Below, piece by piece: positions 40,253 through 48,137 of a stretch of 48,184 nucleotides of DNA. The notes below the pieces were generated by a model. It saw nothing but the letters and a program-made list of their open reading frames with translations. It was not told where the DNA came from and searched no databases. The position numbers and the translations under genes are program-made. Each line of letters starts with the position of its first letter. Position 1 is the first letter of the stretch. The DNA lies in the NCBI GenBank assembly GCA_910586475.1, contig CAJUHM010000014.1:1-48184 (forward strand), in the 5' to 3' direction. This DNA comes from an uncultured Muribaculaceae bacterium (lineage in GTDB: Bacteria > Bacteroidota > Bacteroidia > Bacteroidales > Muribaculaceae).

Positions 40253-40301
40253 ATTCTAATGAATGGTTTTTGTCGTGGGGGGTGAAAACGGGGCGGCTTG
40301 A

Positions 40302-40751
40302 TCAGGCGAGGAGTTCGCGGACTTTTGCCGAGATTACTTTGCCGTCGGCGCGTCCGGCGAGGGCTTTCGAGGCAACGCCCATCACTTTGCCCATTTCTTT
40401 GGCGCTGGAGGCTCCTGTCTGTTCGATTATTTTCTTTAGTTCGGCCACAAGTTCCTCTTCAGTAAGCTGTCGGGGGAGGTATTCCTCGATGACCGCTGCT
40501 TCGGCCAGTTCGTTTTCGGCGAGTTCGGGACGGTTCTGAGAGGCGTAGATTTCAGCGGTTTCGCGGCGCTGTTTCGCCATTTTTGCCAGAATCTTGGTTG
40601 CCTGATCGTCGGCGAGGTTTCCGTCGCTTCCTTTGGCGGTTTTCGCTTCGAGGAATTCTTTCTTTATTCCGCGGAGAGTTTCAAGACGAACTTTGTCGCG
40701 GGCAAGCATTGCCGTTTTGATGTCGGCTGATATTTTGTCGAATAAGTCCAT
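40302..40751 (-). CDS. GatB/YqeY domain protein
   Basis: A 149-aa protein of the GatB/YqeY family, resembling the C-terminal tail of the amidotransferase subunit GatB: MDLFDKISADIKTAMLARDK, KKEFLEAKTAKGS, YLPRQLTEEELVAEL and SAKEMGKVMGVASKALAGRADGK. The start at 40751 is chosen as the family begins here and because a -7 box at 40773-40780 implies a transcription start between the upstream ATG (40775) and this one. Function unknown; often near tRNA-charging genes, as here with serS 49 bp downstream. Confidence 0.92.
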   Translation of the reverse strand: MDLFDKISADIKTAMLARDKVRLETLRGIKKEFLEAKTAKGSDGNLADDQATKILAKMAKQRRETAEIYASQNRPELAENELAEAAVIEEYLPRQLTEEELVAELKKIIEQTGASSAKEMGKVMGVASKALAGRADGKVISAKVRELLA

Positions 40752-40772
40752 TGGTTTATTTTGTTTTGAATG

Positions 40773-40780
40773 CAAAATTA
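40773..40780 (-). promoter_or_regulatory. -7 box TAATTTTG for YqeY-serS-trmH
   Basis: The minus-strand TAATTTTG is 21 bp before the chosen YqeY start codon at 40751. It overlaps the alternative upstream start at 40775, which argues against that start. Confidence 0.45.
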
Positions 40781-40826
40781 GCTAAAAAACACGATAATAG
40801 ATAGAAAAAACAGGAAAAATAAGTTA

Positions 40827-40852
40827 GGGGCGGCAGCGATGGGTCGCGCCCC
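40827..40852 (-). terminator. Possible terminator after the sulfatase
   Basis: GGGGCG (40827-40832) pairs with CGCCCC (40847-40852). Reading on the minus strand after the sulfatase stop (40872), the hairpin is followed by the T-rich TAACTTATTTTTCCTGTTTTTT (short, interrupted). Plausible rather than strong. Confidence 0.4.
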
Positions 40853-40871
40853 GGAGGGCTCGCGGTGGCTA

Positions 40872-42410
40872 TCAGTCTGTCTCATCGGGCCATAGACATG
40901 GTTGTCCGGTCGCTTCAAATGAGGGTCTGTCGGCGTTCATCGCGCGCAGCCGACGTCCGAGTCGCTGAGAGAGAATTCTGACGATTTCAGGCTTTTGTCC
41001 GGAGAGGTCGTTGAGTTCCGAGATGTCGTCGGGAATGTTGTAGAGTTCCTTTCGGGCGGTGTCGTAGTGGTAGATCATTTTCCAAGGGCCGCGCCGGATT
41101 GCGGCCACGAGGTTGATGCCGGGCCCGTCGTTGCCCCAGACGTTTGGAAAGTTCCAGATCAGGTCGCGGTCGGTTTCGGTCAGAGTGACGCCTGACCGCA
41201 GCAGGGGCACAAAGCTGATGCCGTCGACCGGCCGCTCGGGGTTTTCGTTCCAGTCAGCGCCGGCCATTTCGAGGATGGAGGGGTAGAAGTCTTCGATCAT
41301 TACGATCCGGTCTGTCGCCGATCCGGCTTGGGTCACTCCGGGCCAGCTTACAATCATCGGCTCTCGGATACCTCCCTCAAGGAGAGAACCTTTTCCGCTG
41401 CGGAGCGGGGCGTTCTGGGTGTAGAGGGGGCCGTCGCGCCATTCCGGTTGAGTGGCGAGTCCGCCGTTGTCGCTCATGAAGATGATAATGGTGTTGTCGG
41501 GGCGCCCGTAGGTCTCGACCCAGTCCATTATGTCGCCCAGACTTTTGTCCATTCCTTCGACGAGCGAAGCGTAGGCGGCTTCCTTGGGTGTAAGGCCTTC
41601 GGCAATGTAGCGGTCGTAGAATCGCGGATCGCGGTCGATCGGTATGTGGACCGCATAGTGGGACATATACAGGAAAAACGGGCTTCCGGAATCGCGGCTT
41701 TCGCTGAGGGTGCGGATGGCTTCACGGGTCAGAGCCTCAGTGACGAATATTCCGCTGCCCCAGTATTTTTCGAGTCCAGGGACGGCCATTGGAGAGACTG
41801 GATTTCCGTCGGAAGAGTGGCCGTAGTTCAGTTCGCTGAGATATGTTGCGAGCCCACCGGCAGCATGTCCTGCAATGTTGATGTCGAACCCCCATGCTTC
41901 AGGGTATTCGCCCGGCGTTCCGATCGCTCCGAAATGAGCTTTGCCGACGTGGATCGTGCGGTAACCGTTGCGGCGGAGGTGTTCGACGAAGGAGTCGCCC
42001 ACGTATGTCGCCGGAGTGCCGGGGAGGGGTGAGATCCCGTTTATGTTCCAATCGGGCAGGATTATGCCTTCTCGCTGAAGGTCGGTCGATTCGTTCTGAC
42101 GGAGAGTCCAGTTTGTGACCCGGTGGCGGGCGCTGTTGGCGCCTGTCAGCAGGCTGCACCGAGAGGGGGAGCTGATTGCGCATGCATAGGCCTGGGTGAA
42201 TTTCATGCCTTTTTCCGCCAGACGTTCCATGTTGGGGGTGTGGTAGGTCCGGTTATATGTTGTGACGGAATCGGCGAACGGCACGGATGTGTCCTGCCAT
42301 CCCATGTCGTCGACCATGAAGAGGATTATGTCAGGGCGCTGATCGGCAGCTTCGGCCGGAATTGCGGCGGAGGCAGCGGCAATAGAATATAGCAGATGGA
42401 GATGTCGCAT
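40872..42410 (-). CDS. Secreted serine-type sulfatase (S1 family)
   Basis: A 512-aa arylsulfatase-like hydrolase with a signal peptide (cleavage near AEA-AD, residues 20-22). Metal-binding Asp 34-Asp 35 in MVDDMGWQD. The active-site motif is SSPSRCSLLTG (residues 80-90): a Ser-type sulfatase in which Ser 80 is converted to formylglycine by the anaerobic maturase anSME. Downstream VGKAHFG and IFMSDNGG (metal ligands) fit the family. The substrate, likely a host mucin or glycosaminoglycan sulfate, cannot be read from sequence. No SusC/SusD or anSME gene is adjacent. A -7 box lies at 42436-42443, so it is its own transcript. Confidence 0.92.
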   Translation of the reverse strand: MRHLHLLYSIAAASAAIPAEAADQRPDIILFMVDDMGWQDTSVPFADSVTTYNRTYHTPNMERLAEKGMKFTQAYACAISSPSRCSLLTGANSARHRVTNWTLRQNESTDLQREGIILPDWNINGISPLPGTPATYVGDSFVEHLRRNGYRTIHVGKAHFGAIGTPGEYPEAWGFDINIAGHAAGGLATYLSELNYGHSSDGNPVSPMAVPGLEKYWGSGIFVTEALTREAIRTLSESRDSGSPFFLYMSHYAVHIPIDRDPRFYDRYIAEGLTPKEAAYASLVEGMDKSLGDIMDWVETYGRPDNTIIIFMSDNGGLATQPEWRDGPLYTQNAPLRSGKGSLLEGGIREPMIVSWPGVTQAGSATDRIVMIEDFYPSILEMAGADWNENPERPVDGISFVPLLRSGVTLTETDRDLIWNFPNVWGNDGPGINLVAAIRRGPWKMIYHYDTARKELYNIPDDISELNDLSGQKPEIVRILSQRLGRRLRAMNADRPSFEATGQPCLWPDETD

Positions 42411-42435
42411 GGCGGGATGGGTTGGCTGTCAGTCG

Positions 42436-42443
42436 CAAAGATA
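42436..42443 (-). promoter_or_regulatory. -7 box TATCTTTG for the sulfatase
   Basis: The minus-strand TATCTTTG is 26 bp before the sulfatase start codon (42410), in the 75-bp gap downstream of the DUF4919 gene. No -33 was confirmed. Confidence 0.5.
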
Positions 42444-42485
42444 CGAAAAAACGCCGGAACTGCCTATCGCCGTCTGTGGGTCATG

Positions 42486-43106
42486 TCAGAAAGCGGAAAA
42501 GTACATGATGATGTCGTTGTCGATGCCTTCGAGCTGAACCCGGCAGGCGTCAAGGTTGCCTATTTTGGCTCGTCCGTCGATTTTCTGAGGCTGGATGTAT
42601 TTGATCAGGAATTCGTCGATGTCAGAGGGCCGGACCACGATGTAGGGGCTGTCCTGGGTTATTCCGGTGCCTGTGCTGAAGATCAGATCGCAGATCTGAA
42701 GCAGTCTGTTCTGGAGCAGAGAAGCCGCTTCCTGATTGCCGAGGGATGCCGCAGATCCGTAGCCGGTGAAGAGAAGGTAGAGGTTGGCCGGATCTTTGGA
42801 GAGGGCTGACCAGATGAGAGAAAGAGATGTCGCATAGTCGCCGGCGGCATATGTACGGGCGATGTCGGGGTAGGTCTGCGAGGGGTTGAAACCGGGCTGG
42901 AGGGCGGTGCCGTAGTAGATGGCAGCCACTTCCGGAGCGGTCAGTTTCTGTCCGGAGGCAAAGCGGTCGGCCAGAGCTTTGTAGCTGTTGTGGTCGCTGA
43001 CAGCGGCTGTGATCTGCGAGCGTTCGGGCATGAAGCGTTCGGTTGCGGCGAAAGAGGCCGAGACGGATATGATTGCGAGGAGGAGGGAAAGGATTGTCCG
43101 TTTCAT
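42486..43106 (-). CDS. DUF4919 secreted protein
   Basis: A 206-aa protein with a signal peptide (ILSLLLAIISVSASFA, ending near residue 20). The body is mostly alpha-helical with a TPR-like feel (ALADRFASGQKLTAPEVAAIYYG; DYATSLSLIWSALSKDPANLYLLF) and ends in a beta region (KIGNLDACRVQLEGIDNDIIMYFS), matching the Bacteroidales family DUF4919. Function unknown, probably periplasmic. It lies 90 bp after the GH3-family gene on the same strand. Confidence 0.8.
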   Translation of the reverse strand: MKRTILSLLLAIISVSASFAATERFMPERSQITAAVSDHNSYKALADRFASGQKLTAPEVAAIYYGTALQPGFNPSQTYPDIARTYAAGDYATSLSLIWSALSKDPANLYLLFTGYGSAASLGNQEAASLLQNRLLQICDLIFSTGTGITQDSPYIVVRPSDIDEFLIKYIQPQKIDGRAKIGNLDACRVQLEGIDNDIIMYFSAF

Positions 43107-43196
43107 AGTTCAGGGCGTGGGGAATGAATGTGAAGAATTGAAGAGTGTGGAATGTGGCTGGCCGGGAAGTCCCGCCAGAGAGATAACAAGTAACCG

Positions 43197-44702
43197 CTAT
43201 GGATTGTTGAATCTGAGCATGGCATCGATCAGATGGCGGTCGTTGGCGAGGCGGGGAATCTTTCGCTGTCCTCCGAGTTTGCCTGTCGAGGCGAGCCAGC
43301 GGTCGAAGAGGCCGTCGGAGGCGACGGTGACTGTGAGCGGGTCGAGAAAGATATTCCCGGCGCGTTTTGCCTGATAGTCGCTGTTTTCCATGCAGAGCTG
43401 CTGGTCGAGAACGGTTTCGAAGAGCTCCATGTCGGTCGGCGGAACTGCAAATTCGATCAGCCATTGGTGGCGTCCGCGTGTGCGGCATGTCGTGAATATC
43501 GGCGCGGCGGTGTAGTTCATGACCTTGCATCCGAGTCTGCGGCAAGTTTTTGTCAGAGCGGCGTCGGTGTTGTGGACCATCACTTCCTCGCCGAATGCAT
43601 TGATGAAGCTTTTGGTCCGTCCGGCAATTGAGATTCGAATGGGGCAGACCGATTCGATTCTGACCGTGTCGCCCAGCGGAAAACGCCATAGTCCGTTAGC
43701 GGCAGTAATGATCAGTTCGTAGATTTTTCCAGTCTCGATCTCCCAAGGCGGAAGAATCCGTTCGGATCCGAGCGGTTTGAATTCGAAAAAGACACCGCCG
43801 TCAATGATGAGCAGCATTCCGGCCGAGTCAAACGAGTCGCTGACGGCAAAAAAACCTTCGGAGGCGTTGTAGGTCTCGAGGTAGTGCATCCGGCCGGGAT
43901 CGATTATCGAGTTGTAGAGTTCGCGGTAGGGGGCGAATGATATTCCGCCGTGGAAAAAGACTTCGAGGCCGGGCCAGACTTCATGAAGCTCGGTCACGCC
44001 TTTGCGTGCCATCACTTCCTGGAGAACTTTGAGAAACCATGATGGGACTCCGGAGATGTTGGTGATGTTGCGGTCCATCGAGGCTTCGACGAGAGCCGGG
44101 AGTTTTTTCGACCAGTCTTCCATCAGCGCTATCCGTTTCGACGGGATGCGTGCGATGTTGGCTATGGGATTGATCGCTTCGATGAGGTTTGCGGAGAGAT
44201 CTCCGACTCTGACGCGGCTGTGGGCCTGGTCAGAGAGTTCGTTGGCGAAGCTGCCTCCTAGAATGAAGGCTTTGCCGGAGAAGATGCGGCTTTCGGGGTT
44301 GAGGCTCAGATAGTGGCTGACCACGTCGCGGCTACCGTGGTAGTGGTTGAGCCGCAGGGAGTCGTCGGTCACCGGAATATATTTGCTTTTGCCGTCGGAA
44401 GTGCCCGATGACTGTGCGAATCGCCTCACTTTTCCCGGCCAGAGGATATCTTTCTCGCCGCGGATCATTCTCATTATGTAGGGGCGGAAGCGGTCGTAGG
44501 GGGTCGGGGGGACAGAATCGGCAAACTGTTCGTAGGAGCCGATCATTCTGAATCCGTGGTTGCGCCCCCATTCGGTCTGACGTGCAGCTGCGATCATTTT
44601 TCGGAGCTGCGCGCGCTGGATCTCCTCGGTCTCCCCGGCAAACCGCCGGACCGCACTCAGCCTCTTCAGAAAAAACGGACGTAGGAGTCTTGTCGGATTC
44701 AT
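43197..44702 (-). CDS. GH3-family (acyl-acid amido synthetase-like) protein
   Basis: A 501-aa adenylate-forming enzyme of the GH3 auxin-responsive family. ATP-binding motifs: AQSSGTSDGKSKYIP (P-loop-like motif I) and YNASEGFFA (motif II), with the RFPLGDTVRI strand (motif III). Plant GH3 proteins conjugate amino acids to auxin or jasmonate; bacterial ones are widespread in Bacteroidetes with unknown substrates. There is no signal peptide and the protein is cytoplasmic. The substrate and amino acid are unknown here. DUF4919 follows 90 bp downstream; the promoter candidate is at 44777-44784. Confidence 0.9.
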   Translation of the reverse strand: MNPTRLLRPFFLKRLSAVRRFAGETEEIQRAQLRKMIAAARQTEWGRNHGFRMIGSYEQFADSVPPTPYDRFRPYIMRMIRGEKDILWPGKVRRFAQSSGTSDGKSKYIPVTDDSLRLNHYHGSRDVVSHYLSLNPESRIFSGKAFILGGSFANELSDQAHSRVRVGDLSANLIEAINPIANIARIPSKRIALMEDWSKKLPALVEASMDRNITNISGVPSWFLKVLQEVMARKGVTELHEVWPGLEVFFHGGISFAPYRELYNSIIDPGRMHYLETYNASEGFFAVSDSFDSAGMLLIIDGGVFFEFKPLGSERILPPWEIETGKIYELIITAANGLWRFPLGDTVRIESVCPIRISIAGRTKSFINAFGEEVMVHNTDAALTKTCRRLGCKVMNYTAAPIFTTCRTRGRHQWLIEFAVPPTDMELFETVLDQQLCMENSDYQAKRAGNIFLDPLTVTVASDGLFDRWLASTGKLGGQRKIPRLANDRHLIDAMLRFNNP

Positions 44703-44776
44703 TTGGATTGTCTGTTGGGATGGTAGGAGGTTGTTTTTTTAACAAACTCTAAAAAGCGGATAGCTGCAATAAGCCG

Positions 44777-44784
44777 CAAATTTA
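44777..44784 (-). promoter_or_regulatory. -7 box TAAATTTG for the GH3-family gene
   Basis: The minus-strand TAAATTTG lies 74 bp before the GH3-family start codon. The 44703-44897 gap is a divergent promoter region with the lipoprotein box at 44871-44878 and has no gene. Confidence 0.4.
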
Positions 44785-44870
44785 CGTCAAAAAAGGGGAT
44801 TTTTACAGTTTTGAGTGGAAAATTTCTTATTATGAAGGAGTGAATTTCGTTTTTTGTGAAAAAATATGCG

Positions 44871-44878
44871 TAATTTTG
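44871..44878 (+). promoter_or_regulatory. -7 box TAATTTTG for the lipoprotein-pseudokinase-GNAT operon
   Basis: TAATTTTG fits TAnnTTTG and ends 19 bp before the lipoprotein ATG (44898). TTCG at 44846-44849 gives a 21-bp spacer but is a weak -33 match. Confidence 0.5.
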
Positions 44879-44897
44879 CGAAAACTCAGAATGAATC

Positions 44898-45317
44898 ATG
44901 AAACAGATTAAAATAAAAAGCTACGGGCTGCTGGCGGCACTGATTCTGCTGACTGTCAGTCTGACATCGTGTGACGATGCCGACCAATACTATAGCGACA
45001 ACCTCCTGACCTATTACGGATGGGAACTTGTTGCAGTCAACGGAGTCCCTGTCGTCGAGCTGGATGTCTGTGAGTTCCAGTTCTATGATTTCGGAAACGG
45101 GACCTACGGACGCTACAATGACCGCGGCGATTGGTACACGATTCCGATCACATGGGAGGTCGTCTACAGCGGCGGCGGCGCCGAGTATCTTTATGTCTAT
45201 GCCCAGGGTGCGTTGCAGCCGTGGGAATATAAGATGCGTCTCTATGGCGGTCGCCCTGCTGTGCTTGAGCTTGATGATCTTTTCACTGGCGACCGTCTGA
45301 CATTTCAAGCTTATTGA
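44898..45317 (+). CDS. Small lipoprotein, lipocalin-like
   Basis: A 139-aa lipoprotein: signal peptide with lipobox SLTSC (Cys 25), then the acidic DDADQYYSDN, typical of surface-exposed lipoproteins in Bacteroidales. The mature part, about 115 residues, is rich in aromatics and beta strands (YYGWELVAVNGVPV; YEFQFYDFGN-like pattern; EYKMRLYGGRP), which recalls the lipocalin-like families, but I cannot name one. It leads a three-gene plus-strand run with the pseudokinase 6 bp downstream, so the products are probably made together. Confidence 0.78.
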   Translation: MKQIKIKSYGLLAALILLTVSLTSCDDADQYYSDNLLTYYGWELVAVNGVPVVELDVCEFQFYDFGNGTYGRYNDRGDWYTIPITWEVVYSGGGAEYLYVYAQGALQPWEYKMRLYGGRPAVLELDDLFTGDRLTFQAY

Positions 45318-45323
45318 TGCGTT

Positions 45324-46160
45324 ATGGCTGCCAAGGATTTATCAGAAAAATGGACCGAGCTCGAACTGCTTCCGGAGTGGGATGAGACCTACTATGATGT
45401 CTACACCGGAAAGAAGCATGGCAAATGGGTCATGCTCAAAACGCTGAAGCCTCAGTATAAGGACGATCCTCGCTTTCAGGCGATGATCGAGAAGGAGTTT
45501 GACGTGAGATATAATCTCGCGCATCCGGGGATTGTCATGATCAACGACTTCGAGGATGTGCCCGGAGTCGGTCTGTCGATCATCACAGACGATGTCTACG
45601 GACTTTCGCTCAGAAAGTTGATCGACTGCAAGGAGATAACGATGGACCACATCAGACGTCTCTGCACGCAGATGATCGACGCTATGGAGTATATCCAGAC
45701 TAATCATCTGGTCCACTTTCCGCTGCGCCCCGAAACGGTTATCTTTACTGAGAATATCGGCAATCTGAAGCTTATAGATGTCGGCTTCGACCAGCGCGAT
45801 CAGCTGAGTCCGGCCGAGGCCACCGACGATATCCTTGCCTTCGGCCGCATTCTCTCCGAGGCTGTCAGTGCGGTTCCGGATGCGCCTGCGCAGTTGCGCC
45901 GCATTGCTGAAAAATGCTGCAATTCAGACCCGAAAGCGCGTTACCGCTCGATCCATCAGTTGCGCATGGCTCTTGCCCAGCGCTCGAACAATAAGTTTTA
46001 TATCGCAATCATTATTTTCCTGCTCGCAATGATAGGAATTCTGCTATGGTTCAACTCTTCCGGGGCGCCGGCCGCCAGGGAGACCGTTGAAAATACTGCT
46101 GTTGCGGGCGGTCACATTCATACTACACAAGATTTCATAGCCACATGTCAGTTGAAATAA
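45324..46160 (+). CDS. Membrane-anchored protein pseudokinase
   Basis: A 278-aa protein with a protein-kinase-like fold (about residues 15-220), one membrane helix (about 225-243) and a short 35-residue tail. The ATP-site Lys is kept (WVMLK, Lys 39), and the family helices are recognisable (YNLAHPGIV, DDILAFGRIL, KCCNSDPKARYRS). But the catalytic loop that should read HRDLKPEN is HFPLRPET (131-138): Asp 133 is Pro, the Lys is Arg and the Asn is Thr; DFG is DVG (152-154), and no Gly-rich loop is evident. It should therefore be catalytically dead or strongly altered. It lies 6 bp after the lipoprotein gene and overlaps the GNAT gene by 16 bp. Confidence 0.85.
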   Translation: MAAKDLSEKWTELELLPEWDETYYDVYTGKKHGKWVMLKTLKPQYKDDPRFQAMIEKEFDVRYNLAHPGIVMINDFEDVPGVGLSIITDDVYGLSLRKLIDCKEITMDHIRRLCTQMIDAMEYIQTNHLVHFPLRPETVIFTENIGNLKLIDVGFDQRDQLSPAEATDDILAFGRILSEAVSAVPDAPAQLRRIAEKCCNSDPKARYRSIHQLRMALAQRSNNKFYIAIIIFLLAMIGILLWFNSSGAPAARETVENTAVAGGHIHTTQDFIATCQLK

Positions 46161-47275
46161 AAGCCCTCTCTCCGGTTCCGGGCCAGTTGCGTCCGTTTGT
46201 AAAGTTTGGAAATGAACTCTATGCAGGTTCGCCCTACTACGTCCCGTCGATGGTCATGGACGATATGCAGACACTCAACCCGAAGAAAAATCCTGCCTAT
46301 GAGTACTGTCGTTCACAGGCGTTCATGGCCTACCGCGACGGCAAGCCAGCCGGGAGAATCCTTGCGATTGTCAACGACGTGGCCAATGAGCGGTCTCAGC
46401 GCAAGCAGGCACGCTTCGGTTTTGTTGATTTCATTGATGACGCGGCTGTTGTCGACGCTCTTTTCAATGCCGCCGAGGAATGGGCGCGCAAGGAAGGGAT
46501 GACCGAGATGGTCGGCCCGATGGGCTTTACTGACATGGACCATGAAGGAATGCTCATCGAGGGCTTCGAGGAGATGGGAACGATGGCCACCATCTATAAC
46601 TATCCCTACTATCCTGCGCACATGGAGCGTATGGGCTATGCGAAGGATGTCGACTGGATTGAGTTCCGTGTTGAGGTTCCTGCGGAGATTCCCGAGAAGT
46701 TTCAGCGTATCGCCGATATTGTCAAGAAGAAATTCGGGCTTAGAGTCGTCAAGTTCACTTCGCGCAAGAAGCTCAAGGATGCCTATGGGAAGGCTTTGTT
46801 CCGTCTCATCAACGATGCCTATGATCAGCTCTACGGCTATTGCCCGCTTTCCGAGCGTCAGATAGACCACTATATTGCCCAGTATCTCGGCTTCCTTCGC
46901 CTCGACTGTGTCAGTGTGGTCGTTGATGCCAACGACGATCTTGTCGCTGTCGGCATTTCGATGCCGTCGCTCTCAAAAGCTCTTCAGAAGTCAAAGGGAA
47001 AGATGTTTCCGTTCGGATGGTATCACATTCTCAAGGCTATCAATGGCCGCAATGATGTCATTGACCTTCTGCTGATTGCCGTCAAGAAGGAGTATCAGCG
47101 CCGAGGTGTCAACGCGCTTCTCTTTGCGGATCTGATTCCAATCTACAACAAATACGGGTTCAGGTTTGCCGAAAGCAATATCGAGCTTGAGGGCAACGAG
47201 AGCGTGCAGCTTCAGTGGCAGTATTTCAACTACCGCCAGCACCGCCGTCGCCGGGCCTGGACAAAGTCGATCTGA
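46145..47275 (+). CDS. GNAT-family N-acyltransferase, 376 aa
   Basis: A 376-aa cytoplasmic protein. The C-terminal region VKKEYQRRGVNALLFADLI is the GNAT acetyl-CoA motif (Q/RxxGxG/A), and the N-terminal half has a diverged repeat of a GNAT-like fold (KPAGRILAIVNDVANE, GFVDFIDDAAVVDALF, GPMGFTDMDHEGMLIEGF). It looks like a large GNAT of the kind annotated N-acetyltransferase in Bacteroidetes; substrate unknown. The gene starts inside the 3' end of the pseudokinase gene (16-bp overlap), which suggests that the two proteins work together. Confidence 0.8.
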   Translation: MSVEIKALSPVPGQLRPFVKFGNELYAGSPYYVPSMVMDDMQTLNPKKNPAYEYCRSQAFMAYRDGKPAGRILAIVNDVANERSQRKQARFGFVDFIDDAAVVDALFNAAEEWARKEGMTEMVGPMGFTDMDHEGMLIEGFEEMGTMATIYNYPYYPAHMERMGYAKDVDWIEFRVEVPAEIPEKFQRIADIVKKKFGLRVVKFTSRKKLKDAYGKALFRLINDAYDQLYGYCPLSERQIDHYIAQYLGFLRLDCVSVVVDANDDLVAVGISMPSLSKALQKSKGKMFPFGWYHILKAINGRNDVIDLLLIAVKKEYQRRGVNALLFADLIPIYNKYGFRFAESNIELEGNESVQLQWQYFNYRQHRRRRAWTKSI

Positions 47276-47286
47276 TCCCCTTGAAC

Positions 47287-47310
47287 TGTTTTTTAGGATG
47301 TTTTTTAGGA
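47287..47310. repeat. 12-bp perfect tandem duplication
   Basis: TGTTTTTTAGGA occurs twice in a row (47287-47298 and 47299-47310) between the convergent GNAT and SGNH genes, ending directly at the SGNH stop codon (47311). Possibly a replication-slippage product. Confidence 0.9.
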
Positions 47311-48012
47311 TTAGTGCGTGTCTGATTTTTCGGATGCGGCTATCTGCTCGGCTATCTGTGTCATTCCTTTGACGGTCGGATGGCCGGCGCGCTTGTCGAT
47401 GTCGTGGAGGATGACGATCCCGGCTCCATAGTGTCGGGCTGCGGTCCGGAGGGCTTCGGCCACATCTTCGCGCATGTCGGAATTTACAATAACCGTTATT
47501 TCAGTGCCGGGATAGTAGTCGCGTATCGACGAGAGCAGGTAGGTTATTGCCGGACGGACGCTGTAGAGGTCTGATTCGGTCCATCCTTCATATTTAAATT
47601 CGCCCATAGGCGATTTTGCCCAGTCATCGTTCGTTCCGCCGAATATGTAGATTATGTCCGGAGAACCGAGATCCTTGTATCGGCTGACGAAGGATCGGTC
47701 GGAATAGTCGTTGTTGCTGTAGCCGGTGTTGCAGATGGTTGCGCCGGAAGATGAGTTGTTTTTCTCGAGGCGGTAGCCGTTGTCGACGATAAGTTTGTGC
47801 CACCATGTCTGGCTGACTTTGCTGACGTCTGTCCGCTCTGGATTGGCCACTGTCGAATACCATACGCGATTCCTGTCGTTCGACATGAATCCCTTGAATG
47901 TCGAATAGGAGTCTCCGAGGATTGAGACGCCTTTGCGGCTCTGTGGGCTTGCGTCAGGCGAGCCGACGATAATGACTGAGAGGAGGATCAGCAGACGGAA
48001 AAGGTGTTTCAT
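47311..48012 (-). CDS. Secreted SGNH/GDSL hydrolase
   Basis: A 233-aa esterase-like protein with a signal peptide (FRLLILLSVIIVGSPDAS, about residues 5-22). The nucleophile block is SILGDSYSTFKG (Ser 35), then FGGTNDDW (the GxND oxyanion block) and DIDKRAGHPTVKGM with the catalytic Asp/His pair. SGNH enzymes remove acetyl or acyl groups from sugars or lipids. The start at 48012 is chosen because it gives a signal peptide; the frame runs further upstream to 48081 but that part crosses the -7 box at 48053-48060. It converges with the GNAT gene. Confidence 0.88.
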   Translation of the reverse strand: MKHLFRLLILLSVIIVGSPDASPQSRKGVSILGDSYSTFKGFMSNDRNRVWYSTVANPERTDVSKVSQTWWHKLIVDNGYRLEKNNSSSGATICNTGYSNNDYSDRSFVSRYKDLGSPDIIYIFGGTNDDWAKSPMGEFKYEGWTESDLYSVRPAITYLLSSIRDYYPGTEITVIVNSDMREDVAEALRTAARHYGAGIVILHDIDKRAGHPTVKGMTQIAEQIAASEKSDTH

Positions 48013-48052
48013 GATTGTTTTTCTGAGGGTGTGACGGGATGGATTGTCCTGA

Positions 48053-48060
48053 CAAAGATA
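48053..48060 (-). promoter_or_regulatory. -7 box TATCTTTG for the SGNH hydrolase
   Basis: The minus-strand TATCTTTG lies 40 bp before the chosen start codon at 48012, supporting that start over the longer frame. Confidence 0.5.
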
Positions 48061-48102
48061 GTCAACAAATTTGAAAAACACCGGAAAGACCGGGCAAAAT
48101 AA

Positions 48103-48136
48103 AAAAAGCTCCGACTTTTTACAGTCGAAGCTTTTT
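48103..48136 (-). terminator. Rho-independent terminator of tRNA-Asn
   Basis: On the minus strand the stem AAAAAGCTTCGAC/GTCGGAGCTTTTT (one G-U pair, arms at 48124-48136 and 48103-48115) closes an 8-nt loop and runs into a T tract. It begins two bases after the tRNA discriminator base. Confidence 0.85.
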
Positions 48137-48137
48137 G

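Noticed and set aside
39293..40285. Plus-strand open frame of 330 codons
   Set aside because: Antisense to serS, which is certain; translation is Asp/Gly/Val-rich shadow.
43141..43190. Hairpin CTGGC...GCCAG after the GH3-family gene as a terminator
   Set aside because: The stem is imperfect and no T-run follows in the direction of transcription, so a terminator call is not supported.
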